A program made the position numbers and the translations under genes. A stretch of 19,634 nt of DNA from an uncultured Prevotellaceae bacterium (GTDB taxonomy: Bacteria > Bacteroidota > Bacteroidia > Bacteroidales > Bacteroidaceae). The notes under the pieces were generated by a model. It did no database searches. It saw only the letters and a program-made list of their open reading frames with translations, and had not been told where the DNA came from. Positions 7,078 through 14,293 of the stretch are shown here, one piece after another. How positions within the stretch are numbered: the stretch's first letter is position 1; each line of letters begins with the position of its first letter. Where the stretch lies: positions 1 through 19,634 of the forward strand of contig CAMOSA010000022.1 of assembly GCA_946624335.1 (NCBI GenBank), written 5' to 3'.

Positions 7078-8910
7078 ATGGCAGCAGTTAATCCCTATTT
7101 ACAAGTCGAAAACCTACGTTATGCCGTAGGCGACAAGACACTTTTCCACGACATCAGCTTCGGTATCGCCGAGGGTCAGCACGTCGGCCTGATAGCCCAG
7201 AACGGCACGGGCAAGACGTCACTGCTGAATATCCTTGCGGGCCATGAGCAGCCCGAGAGCGGCAGCATCATCTTCCGCCGCGACCTGCGCGTGGCTTATC
7301 TCGAGCAGACGCCCTCCTACCCCACTGATATGACGGTCATGGAGGCCTGCCTCTGGCACTGCAAGGAAGAGCCCCGGCGCATACAGGAATACCTGACGAA
7401 GCTACACATCGTCGACCACGGCCAGCGCATCAGCCAGCTCTCCGGCGGACAGCTCAAGCGCGTCGCCCTGGCCAATGTGCTCTGCCAGGAGCCTGACCTG
7501 CTGATCCTCGACGAGCCTACCAATCACCTCGACCTACAGATGATCGAGTGGCTGGAAAGCTACCTTTCGCGATCATATATGACCGTGCTGATGGTGACGC
7601 ACGACCGCTATTTCCTCGACCGCGTTTGCAACCTGATCCTCGAGCTCGACGACGAGACGTTATACACCTACCGGGGCAACTACGAGTACTATCTCGAGAA
7701 GCGACAGGAGCGCATCGACGTGACCAACTCAGAGATCGCCCGTGCCAACAACCGCTACCGCACCGAACTCGAGTGGATGCGTCGTATGCCGCAGGCCAGG
7801 GGGCACAAGGCGCGCTACCGTGAGGAAGCCTTCTACGACCTCGAACGCAAAGCCAAGCAGCGCACCACGGAGGAGACGGTGACGCTGCAGCTCAACAGCA
7901 CCTATATCGGCTCGAAGATCTTCGAGGCCGAATACGTCAGCAAGACCTTCCCCGCCGACCCCGACAACCCTTCGAGCCAAGCCAAGGTGATCGTCAAGGA
8001 CTTCTACTACAACTTCTCGCGCTACGAGAAGATGGGCATCGTTGGGGCTAACGGCACGGGCAAGAGTACGTTCATCAAGATGCTCCTCGGCCTCATAGCG
8101 CCCGACAGCGGACGTTTCGTCGTGGGCGAGACGGTGCGCTTCGGCTATTTCTCGCAGGATGGTATGCAGTTCGACCAGCAGATGAAGGTCATCGATGCCG
8201 TGCGGCGCGTAGCCGAATATGTCGACCTGGGCGGCGGACGCCACCTGACGGCGATGCAGTTCCTCCAGCACTTCCTGTTCACGCCCCTGCAGCAGCAGAA
8301 CTATATCTACAAACTCTCGGGCGGCGAGCGGCGCCGCCTGTACCTCTGCACCGTACTGATGCAGAACCCCAACTTCCTGATCCTCGACGAGCCGACCAAC
8401 GACCTCGACATCGTCACGCTGAATATCCTCGAGGACTACCTGCGCAATTTCCGGGGCTGCGTCATCGTGGTGAGCCACGACCGCTACTTCATGGATAAAG
8501 TCGTCGACCATCTCCTCGTCTTCAAAGGCGACGGCGTCATCAGGGACTTCCCAGGCAACTACACGCAGTTCCGCCAATGGGAGAAGGAGAGGGAGAAAGC
8601 TGAGACCCCGACAGCACCGAAAGAACGCACCGAGAAGAACAGCGCCGAGAAAAATGCTGCAGACAAGAGCAGCGCCAGCGCTGCACGGCCCCGACGCCTC
8701 ACCTTCAAGGAACAACGCGAGATGGAAACCCTCGAAAAGGAAATAGCCGCCCTTGAGACCGAGAAAGCGGACATCGAGACAGCCCTATGCAGCGGTACAC
8801 TCAGCGTTGAAGCTCTCACCGAGAAAAGCAAACGACTACCCCTGCTCCAGGACGAGCTTGACCAGAAAGAGATGCGATGGCTCGAACTGTCGGAGATAGA
8901 GACACATTGA
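7078..8910 (+). CDS. ABC-F family ATPase, Uup-like
   Basis: This soluble protein has two ATP-binding cassettes and no membrane segment, the layout of ABC-F proteins that act on the ribosome. Cassette 1: Walker A AQNGTGKT (40-47), signature LSGGQ (121-125), Walker B with LILDEPTNHLD (142-152). The inter-domain linker (about 205-260) is charged and helical. Cassette 2: Walker A GANGTGKST (323-331), signature LSGGE (413-417), Walker B with LILDEPTNDLD (434-444). Residues about 548-610 form a charged coiled coil, as in Uup. The 610-residue length suits Uup. It could instead be another ABC-F subgroup; nothing in the context suggests antibiotic resistance. It is divergent from rho. A weak -7-like TAATTTCG lies at 7054-7061. 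Confidence 0.93.
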   Translation: MAAVNPYLQVENLRYAVGDKTLFHDISFGIAEGQHVGLIAQNGTGKTSLLNILAGHEQPESGSIIFRRDLRVAYLEQTPSYPTDMTVMEACLWHCKEEPRRIQEYLTKLHIVDHGQRISQLSGGQLKRVALANVLCQEPDLLILDEPTNHLDLQMIEWLESYLSRSYMTVLMVTHDRYFLDRVCNLILELDDETLYTYRGNYEYYLEKRQERIDVTNSEIARANNRYRTELEWMRRMPQARGHKARYREEAFYDLERKAKQRTTEETVTLQLNSTYIGSKIFEAEYVSKTFPADPDNPSSQAKVIVKDFYYNFSRYEKMGIVGANGTGKSTFIKMLLGLIAPDSGRFVVGETVRFGYFSQDGMQFDQQMKVIDAVRRVAEYVDLGGGRHLTAMQFLQHFLFTPLQQQNYIYKLSGGERRRLYLCTVLMQNPNFLILDEPTNDLDIVTLNILEDYLRNFRGCVIVVSHDRYFMDKVVDHLLVFKGDGVIRDFPGNYTQFRQWEKEREKAETPTAPKERTEKNSAEKNAADKSSASAARPRRLTFKEQREMETLEKEIAALETEKADIETALCSGTLSVEALTEKSKRLPLLQDELDQKEMRWLELSEIETH

Positions 8911-8918
8911 AAGGCTAA

Positions 8919-9028
8919 AGCCCCCCTCTCCGCTCTCCCTAAAAGTGGAGAATGGAATGTCTTGCATATTGCCTACTGCACTGGAGAGGTGACCGTCCTC
9001 CCTTTTATGGGGAGCGGAGATGGGGGCT
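8919..9028. repeat. MITE-like imperfect inverted repeat
   Basis: Left arm 8919-8945 (begins AGCCCCCCTCTCCGCTC) and right arm 9002-9028 (ends GCGGAGATGGGGGCT) are reverse complements over 27 bases with three mismatches. The 56-base centre has no reading frame of note. The element begins 8 bases after the ABC-F stop, so it could also serve as its transcript end. The pattern resembles dispersed non-coding repeats I associate with Prevotella genomes, but that is from memory. Confidence 0.65.
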
Positions 9029-9082
9029 GGAATCGAAAGTTTAACACGTCTTAAACCAATAACAAAACAGATAAGACCAGCT

Positions 9083-9484
9083 ATGTTAATTGACAACACC
9101 GTGATGGACGAGCTGACGGCCCAGGCCGCCGCCAGCCCCCGACTGAGAATGAACCTGGATCTGCGCACGACGTCCGACGACCGTTCGCAGCGAATGCTCA
9201 ATGCTATGATGCCCGGCACCGTCCTGCCCATCCATCGCCACACGGCCAGCACCGAAGTCGTCGTGATGCTGCGCGGCCGTATGGACGAAGTCTTCTATGA
9301 CGATGAAGGTCGGGAGACCGCGCGCTACGCCCTCGACGCCGCCACGGGCAACCGCGCACTGAGCATCCCCCTCGGCCAATGGCACAGCGTGGAAGTCTAC
9401 GAGCCCACCGTCATCTTCGAGGCTAAAGACGGCCCCTACGCTCCGCTCCAACCCCAGGATGTGCTGACGCCGTCGGCCAGCTGA
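9083..9484 (+). CDS. WbuC family cupin metalloprotein
   Basis: This 133-residue single-domain cupin begins MLIDNTVMDEL, with the SPRLRMNLDLR segment typical of WbuC proteins. Likely metal ligands are His51 and His53 in PIHRH, Glu58, and His101 in GQWHSVEV. The end IFEAKDGPY is also characteristic. WbuC genes often sit with polysaccharide biosynthesis genes, and their reaction is not established; here no such neighbours are present. I chose ATG at 9083 because the family begins there; a start 21 codons upstream would add residues encoded by the flanking repeat region. The short inverted repeat GTTTAA/TTAAAC (9039-9044, 9051-9056) lies 26 bases upstream. Confidence 0.88.
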   Translation: MLIDNTVMDELTAQAAASPRLRMNLDLRTTSDDRSQRMLNAMMPGTVLPIHRHTASTEVVVMLRGRMDEVFYDDEGRETARYALDAATGNRALSIPLGQWHSVEVYEPTVIFEAKDGPYAPLQPQDVLTPSAS

Positions 9485-9520
9485 GCCACCTGAGCCGCCC
9501 GCACATCCGGTTTGCACACA

Positions 9521-9534
9521 CGTCAGCCCTGACG
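9521..9534. terminator. Hairpin between convergent genes
   Basis: Arms CGTCAG and CTGACG flank CC, midway between the convergent cupin and acetyltransferase stops and 5 bases after the latter. The position suits a shared transcript end. There is no T-tract, so support is modest. Confidence 0.4.
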
Positions 9535-9539
9535 ATCAC

Positions 9540-10142
9540 TCAACGGCTGTCATCAGCCCTGCGCACAAACCGCTGATAGGCCAGACGTTCGTCGCCGTTC
9601 TGCAGGTATATAATGCCGCAGTATTCAAAGCCATGTTTAGCGATGTTGTGACGCATAATGAGGTTGTCGCGGTGAGTATCGATACGGATGTTATTCGTCT
9701 GCGACAGGCTGAAGCGGATGATATCTTCAAATATGCCATGCACATCGGCGCGGCTGGCGATACGGTGCAAGACATAGTATGGGCACGTGTCGTCCGCCCA
9801 TGCGCCGTCGTAGATGTTGGCATAGGTCGGCTCTGGCGACGGCAGGAAGGCGAAATAGGCGATGATCTCACGCCGGCTGCCGTTCGTCGACAGCGCCTCC
9901 TGCGCCTTCGTCTCTTGCGGCGTCAAGCCCTCGGTCGCACCGCTTAGCTCAACTTCCTCGATGACATAACCTCCGTGACGCTCCACGTCGGCCCGGATGG
10001 CGTCGCCCGACGGATAGTTGCCGACCCACTGCTGACTATTGCCCGACGCACGCATAATCTGTTTGGCTGCAGCTATGACGGCCAAGATGCCCGCCTCGTC
10101 CTCAGGCCACGATGCCAAGCGTATAATCCTCTCTTTTGCCAT
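9540..10142 (-). CDS. GNAT family N-acetyltransferase
   Basis: This 200-residue protein has the GNAT layout: an N-terminal helical part (EDEAGILAVIAAAKQIMRASG, with QWVGNYPSG), a central strand REIIAYFAFLPSPEPTYANIYDGAW, then HRIASRADVHGIFEDIIRFSLSQ, the acetyl-CoA-binding region that follows strand 4, and near the end IRIDTHRDNLIMRHNIAKHGFEYCGII, a clear match to the usual IDTHxDNxxMxxxxxKxGF ending of this subgroup. It should transfer an acetyl group from acetyl-CoA to an amine; the substrate is unknown. It is transcribed alone, convergent with the cupin gene and divergent from the lipoprotein phosphatase gene. Confidence 0.88.
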   Translation of the reverse strand: MAKERIIRLASWPEDEAGILAVIAAAKQIMRASGNSQQWVGNYPSGDAIRADVERHGGYVIEEVELSGATEGLTPQETKAQEALSTNGSRREIIAYFAFLPSPEPTYANIYDGAWADDTCPYYVLHRIASRADVHGIFEDIIRFSLSQTNNIRIDTHRDNLIMRHNIAKHGFEYCGIIYLQNGDERLAYQRFVRRADDSR

Positions 10143-10220
10143 TGACTATAATCCATTAAATAATAATCTCGTCGCCGCGACGCCCACCCCTGTCGCTTCA
10201 GCGAGCGCCGAAAACGCGTA

Positions 10221-10250
10221 CAAAGGTACAAAATAAATAGGATAAGACAA
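10221..10250 (-). promoter_or_regulatory. Promoter of the GNAT gene
   Basis: On the minus strand TTG (10250-10248), a 19-base spacer and TACCTTTG (10228-10221) fit the Bacteroidetes consensus. The predicted leader is about 70 bases. Confidence 0.65.
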
Positions 10251-10271
10251 TGCCGAGTGCAGATTTTTTTG

Positions 10272-10279
10272 TACTTTTG
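10272..10279 (+). promoter_or_regulatory. Probable -7 box for the lipoprotein phosphatase gene
   Basis: TACTTTTG matches TAnnTTTG and lies 33 bases before the ATG. I see no clear -33 TTTG at the expected distance; the region before it is a T-run. It is divergent from the GNAT promoter. Confidence 0.5.
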
Positions 10280-10312
10280 CATCGCTAAACAAATGTCAAA
10301 CAAACTATTCTC

Positions 10313-11383
10313 ATGAAAAAGAAACTCTTATGGTTATCGGCTGCTATCCTTTTGCTGTGCAGCCCTGTGATGACTTCCTGCAAGGATGAGGAGGGAGTCT
10401 GCGTCGAGCAAGTGTCTTTCTCGTCCTGGAACCAGTGCGACGCCCTCGCCGCCTTGCGTGAGTACGTCGAGGATGTCACTGACCCCGCGTCGCCCAACTT
10501 CATCCCCCTTGCCGACCGTATCGCCACGTTCGACATGGATGGTACTTTCGTCGGTGAACTCTACCCCTCCTATTTCGAGTACAACCTGCTCGAATACCGT
10601 GCTCTCGACGACCCCGACTATCGCGACGCCGCTCCCGCCGATGTGCGCCAAGCCGCTCAGCAGATCCGCGACTTCGTGCGGCACGGCACCCCGTTGCCCG
10701 ACCATTTCGACATGATCCACGCCCGTGCCGCCGCCAAGGCATACGCCGGAATGACCCTGGCACAGTTTGACGCCTACGTCAAGGCTTACGCTGCCCGACC
10801 GGCCAACGGCTTCAGCGGTATGACCTATGGTCAGAGCTTCTATCAGCCTATGCTCGAGGTCTTTCGCTACCTCAAGGCCAACGGCTTCACCTATTATGTC
10901 GTCTCGGGCTCCGACCGTTTCATCTGTCGTGCCCTGGTCGAGCCCATCGGCATAGCCCCCAACCGTGTCATTGGTATGGATGTGCGTCTCGAAGCCACCG
11001 GCCAGGCTGACGAGCCCGGCGTCGACTACACGATGACCTCGGCTGAGGACCTGGTGCGCACCGATGAACTCATCATCAAAAACCTCAAGACCAACAAAGT
11101 GCTGCAGATCACGCAGGAGATTGGCCGAGTACCTGTGCTCTCCTTCGGCAACAGCGGCGGCGACTGTGCTATGCATAACTACTGCCTGAGCAGCCCACAT
11201 CGCAGCGCTGCCTTCATGCTCGTGGCTGACGACGACGAGCGCGATCATGCCAACCGCGACAAAGGACTCACGCTGGCCACCCGGTGGCGCGAAGCAGGCT
11301 ATCACGTCATCTCCATGCGCGATGATTTCCGCACCATCTACGGCACTGGTGTCCAGACGGTTCCCTTTACCTTCGACGAGTAA
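10313..11383 (+). CDS. Surface-type lipoprotein HAD phosphatase
   Basis: A lipoprotein signal peptide (MKKKLLWLSAAILLLC...VMTSC, Cys23) is followed by KDEE. A lysine then acidic residues right after the lipidated cysteine is the known Bacteroidetes surface lipoprotein export signal, so the enzyme probably faces outward from the outer membrane. The HAD fold of the phosphoserine-phosphatase type is visible: motif I FDMDGTF (Asp74 nucleophile, Asp76), a helical cap (about 80-170), motif II VVSGSD (Ser198), a motif III lysine in the IIKNLKTNKV region, and motif IV FGNSGGDCAM (Asp284). It should remove phosphate from an external small molecule; the substrate is unknown. All catalytic motifs are intact. 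It stands alone. Confidence 0.9.
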   Translation: MKKKLLWLSAAILLLCSPVMTSCKDEEGVCVEQVSFSSWNQCDALAALREYVEDVTDPASPNFIPLADRIATFDMDGTFVGELYPSYFEYNLLEYRALDDPDYRDAAPADVRQAAQQIRDFVRHGTPLPDHFDMIHARAAAKAYAGMTLAQFDAYVKAYAARPANGFSGMTYGQSFYQPMLEVFRYLKANGFTYYVVSGSDRFICRALVEPIGIAPNRVIGMDVRLEATGQADEPGVDYTMTSAEDLVRTDELIIKNLKTNKVLQITQEIGRVPVLSFGNSGGDCAMHNYCLSSPHRSAAFMLVADDDERDHANRDKGLTLATRWREAGYHVISMRDDFRTIYGTGVQTVPFTFDE

Positions 11384-11518
11384 ACATCTGTTGCTTGTAG
11401 TCTTAAGTGTTTATGCCCCACCGACGTTCATCCACGAAACAAGTCGCCAGCCCGCACCATTCCTTATGCGGACAACTTCTCTAAGGCAATACTCTTAAGA
11501 ACGCCTCAGGTTTCTTCG

Positions 11519-11533
11519 ACAATAATTTATTGT
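11519..11533. promoter_or_regulatory. Palindrome upstream of the cstA promoter
   Basis: ACAATAA and TTATTGT are perfect arms around one T. The palindrome ends 10 bases before the -33 box of the next promoter, a position suited to an activator site. It could also belong to the end of the preceding transcript. Confidence 0.35.
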
Positions 11534-11543
11534 GGGCTTGAAA

Positions 11544-11575
11544 TTTGTGTATCACATTATTATTCCGTACCTTTG
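11544..11575 (+). promoter_or_regulatory. Promoter of the CstA-type transporter gene
   Basis: TTTG (11544-11547), a 20-base spacer and TACCTTTG (11568-11575) match the Bacteroidetes consensus perfectly. The predicted leader is about 60 bases. Confidence 0.75.
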
Positions 11576-11643
11576 CACCCGAAATAAAACATTGAATCGA
11601 CTACTTTCCACACACACTTAAGGTTTTTCACAAGAACAAGACA

Positions 11644-13131
11644 ATGATTACATTTCTCCTCAGCATCATAGCACTGTTCGCAGGCTATATGATCTATGGA
11701 CGCGTTGCCGAGCACGTCTTTGGCCCCGACGACCGCGAGACACCGGCCATACGTCGTGCCGACAATATCGACTATATTGTTCTGCCCGGCTGGCGCATCT
11801 TCATGATTCAGTTTCTTAACATCGCCGGCACAGGTCCCATCTTCGGCGCCATCATGGGCGCTTGGTTCGGTCCTTCGGCTTACCTGTGGATTGTGCTGGG
11901 TTGCATCTTCGGCGGAGCCGTACACGATTACATCAGCGGCATGATCTCCATGCGCCATGACGGCTTGGGGCAGGCCGAGCTGACCGGCCTCTACCTGGGC
12001 AAGACGGCCCGCAAGTGTATGGTGGTGTTCACGATGATGATGATGGTGCTGGTCGGTGCCTTCTTCGTCTACTGTCCCGCCATCATCCTCAGTGGCATCT
12101 GGGGCGAGAAGATGATGTGGGTCGGCCTTATATTCCTTTATTACGTCGCCACGACGGTCATGCCCATCGACAAGGTAATCGGGCGAATCTACCCTCTCTT
12201 CGCACTGTCAATGCTTTTCATGGTGCTGGCGCTGGGTGTCGTGCTGGTGAGCAAGCAGCCTGTCCTGCCCGAGGTGTGGGACGGCCTGGGCAACTGGGGT
12301 GCTGAACGCCTGGGCCTTCAGCAGAGCCTCTTCCCCGCCCTCTTCGTGACCATCGCCTGTGGTGCCGTGAGCGGTTTCCACGCTACGCAGTCGCCGATGA
12401 TGGCCCGTTGCATGAAAAGCGAGCGCCAGGGACGTCCCGTTTTCTACGGAGCCATGGTCACCGAGGGTATCGTAGCTCTGGTGTGGGCCACGATCTCCAA
12501 CTATTTCTTCTTCGCCGACGGATGGCAGTCGGTCTGTCCGGCAGACATCGTGTCGAAGTACGAAGCCTCAGGACTCAGCCTGATACAATTCTTCGACGCG
12601 CCTACGGTGGTCAACATCATCTGCTCCAGCTGGCTGGGCACTGCCGGCAGCATCCTGGCGCTGCTGGGCATCGTTGCCGCACCGATCACCACGGGCGGCA
12701 GTTCCTTCCGCACGGCGCGTCTGATCCTGTCTGAGGCGTTCCGCATCAACCAGAAGAGCGCCCGTTCACGCGTTCTGCTGAGCCTGCCGGTCTTCGCCGT
12801 CGGCATCGCGCTGCTGGCCTGGCAAATCGGCAACCCATCGGGCTTCGGCACCGTCTGGCAGTACGTGGCCTGGGGCACACAGGCCATGGCGGCCGTGACG
12901 CTGTGGTTCTGCACCGTCTATTTGGTGCGCCAGCGGCGCTGCTACTGGCTGACCCTCATCCCCGCCGTCTTCATGACGATGGTCGTTGTCGACTTCCTGC
13001 TCATCTCGCCGACGACGCTACACCTGCCCGCCATGTTCTCTCACGTCACCGCAGCCGTCGTGACTGTCGCCACCATCGCACGTTTCGTCTATTGGATAGT
13101 CAGGCTGTCCGAGGCCGACACAGAGGCATGA
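11644..13131 (+). CDS. CstA family carbon starvation / peptide transporter
   Basis: This 495-residue inner-membrane protein has about a dozen hydrophobic segments along its length. It begins MITFLLSIIALFAGYMIYGR, followed by the family's signature regions: NIDYIVLPGWRIFMIQFLNIAGTGPIFGAI, then GCIFGGAVHDYISGMISMRHDG, and later GAVSGFHATQSPMMARC. CstA proteins import peptides or pyruvate, especially when carbon is short; which substrate applies here cannot be told. The protein is shorter than E. coli CstA (about 700 residues), as is usual for the compact form in Bacteroidetes. It has its own promoter and no partner gene. A small hairpin CCTCA/TGAGG (13137-13151) follows the stop. Confidence 0.92.
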   Translation: MITFLLSIIALFAGYMIYGRVAEHVFGPDDRETPAIRRADNIDYIVLPGWRIFMIQFLNIAGTGPIFGAIMGAWFGPSAYLWIVLGCIFGGAVHDYISGMISMRHDGLGQAELTGLYLGKTARKCMVVFTMMMMVLVGAFFVYCPAIILSGIWGEKMMWVGLIFLYYVATTVMPIDKVIGRIYPLFALSMLFMVLALGVVLVSKQPVLPEVWDGLGNWGAERLGLQQSLFPALFVTIACGAVSGFHATQSPMMARCMKSERQGRPVFYGAMVTEGIVALVWATISNYFFFADGWQSVCPADIVSKYEASGLSLIQFFDAPTVVNIICSSWLGTAGSILALLGIVAAPITTGGSSFRTARLILSEAFRINQKSARSRVLLSLPVFAVGIALLAWQIGNPSGFGTVWQYVAWGTQAMAAVTLWFCTVYLVRQRRCYWLTLIPAVFMTMVVVDFLLISPTTLHLPAMFSHVTAAVVTVATIARFVYWIVRLSEADTEA

Positions 13132-13212
13132 GCTCACCTCACGTCATGAGGAATGAAGACGCGATACCTAAAGATTATTACACGAAATGCGTGTTATTCC
13201 GATTATTCTTTG

Positions 13213-13220
13213 TAACTTTG
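13213..13220 (+). promoter_or_regulatory. Probable -7 box of the fabD cluster
   Basis: TAACTTTG fits TAnnTTTG. The -33 box is not clear at the usual spacing. If used, it gives a leader of about 155 bases before fabD. Confidence 0.5.
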
Positions 13221-13345
13221 CAGCCGCAAACGTGAAAGGCGGCTGACGGACGAACGCTGTCCCACGGCCTGAACACACGTCAACCGTAGGCCGCGGACGA
13301 GGCAAGCCCCCTCGATGACGGCCGCCGCCACACACTGGTGTAAAG
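13221..13345 (+). other. GC-rich, foldable leader before fabD
   Basis: Several complementary arms are present: CAGCCGC (13221-13227) with GCGGCTG (13239-13245), GGAC with GTCC (13248-13262), CGGCCT (13265-13270) with AGGCCG (13288-13293), and GAGG with CCTC near 13299-13313. GGCGGC (13238-13243) can instead pair with GCCGCC (13321-13326), giving an alternative fold. No reading frame supports a gene here and I recognise no known riboswitch. A regulatory leader is an inference. Confidence 0.4.
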
Positions 13346-13381
13346 TCAATAAACGAACAGATAAAAAAAGACAAAAAGACT

Positions 13382-14284
13382 ATGAAAGCATTCGTTTTCC
13401 CCGGTCAGGGCGCCCAGTTCCCCGGAATGGGCAAAGACCTGTATGAGAATAACGCTGAAGCCAAGGCGCTGCTGGACAAGGCCAACGACATCCTGGGCTT
13501 CGAGATCACAAAGATTATGTTCGAAGGCACGGCCGAAGAGCTGAAGCAAACCAAGGTGACGCAGCCGGCCGTCTTCCTCCACAGCGTGGTCACCGCGATC
13601 TGCCTGGGCGACAAATTCCAGCCCGACATGGTGGGCGGTCACTCGCTGGGCGAGTTCAGCGCCCTGGTCGCCGCTGGTGCCCTCTCGTTCGAGGACGGTC
13701 TGCGTCTGGTCAGTGCCCGCGCCCGTGCCATGCAGAAGGCCTGCGAGGCTCAGCCGTCGACGATGGCAGCCATCATTGGTCTGGCCGACGACGTCGTCGA
13801 GAAGGTCTGCGCTGAGGTCGCCGCTGAGGGTGGCGTCTGTGTGCCTGCCAACTACAACAACCCCGGCCAGCTCGTCATCAGCGGCACCGTTGAGGCCATA
13901 CAGAAGGCCTGCGAGCAGCTGAAGGCCGCCGGCGCCAAGCGTGCGCTGCCACTGCCCGTCGGAGGCGCTTTCCACAGCCCCCTCATGCAACCCGCCAAGG
14001 ATGAGCTGCAGGCTGCCATCGAAGCCACCGAGTTCCACACCCCCAAATGCCCCGTCTATCAGAACGTCGACGGCCAGGCTCACACCGAGCCTGCACAGAT
14101 CAAGGCCAACCTGATCGCTCAGCTCACGGCCAGCGTGCGATGGACGCAGGAGGTGCAGGCCATGATCGCTGCCGGAGCCACCGAGTTCACCGAGTGCGGA
14201 CCGGGCAAGGCACTGCAGGGCATGATCACCAAGATTGCCAAGGATGTCGAGGGCCTCGTCGTCCGCGGCGCCACCGACTTGTAA
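13382..14284 (+). CDS. fabD: Malonyl-CoA:ACP transacylase FabD
   Basis: FabD moves malonyl groups from CoA to acyl carrier protein, supplying chain-extension units for fatty acid synthesis in the cytoplasm. The 300-residue length is normal. The oxyanion region GQGAQFPGMG (8-17), the nucleophile elbow GHSLGE (Ser88), the arginine that binds the malonyl carboxylate (SARARAMQ, about 112-119) and the catalytic His198 in FHSPLM are all present, as is the family's end ECGPGKALQGMI. The gene follows a long structured leader and heads a tight cluster: the next gene starts 9 bases after its stop. The other fatty acid genes are not in the window. Confidence 0.97.
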   Translation: MKAFVFPGQGAQFPGMGKDLYENNAEAKALLDKANDILGFEITKIMFEGTAEELKQTKVTQPAVFLHSVVTAICLGDKFQPDMVGGHSLGEFSALVAAGALSFEDGLRLVSARARAMQKACEAQPSTMAAIIGLADDVVEKVCAEVAAEGGVCVPANYNNPGQLVISGTVEAIQKACEQLKAAGAKRALPLPVGGAFHSPLMQPAKDELQAAIEATEFHTPKCPVYQNVDGQAHTEPAQIKANLIAQLTASVRWTQEVQAMIAAGATEFTECGPGKALQGMITKIAKDVEGLVVRGATDL

Positions 14285-14293
14285 CCGATAAGA

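Noticed and set aside
7729..8715. Long minus-strand frame inside the ABC-F gene
   Set aside because: Antisense of a gene with all ABC-F motifs; no domain of its own.
10334..11305. 323-codon minus-strand frame inside the lipoprotein phosphatase gene
   Set aside because: Shadow of a gene with signal peptide and four HAD motifs.
13221..13345. Known riboswitch classes before fabD
   Set aside because: I looked for the conserved cores of TPP and cobalamin elements and found no match; only generic stems are visible.
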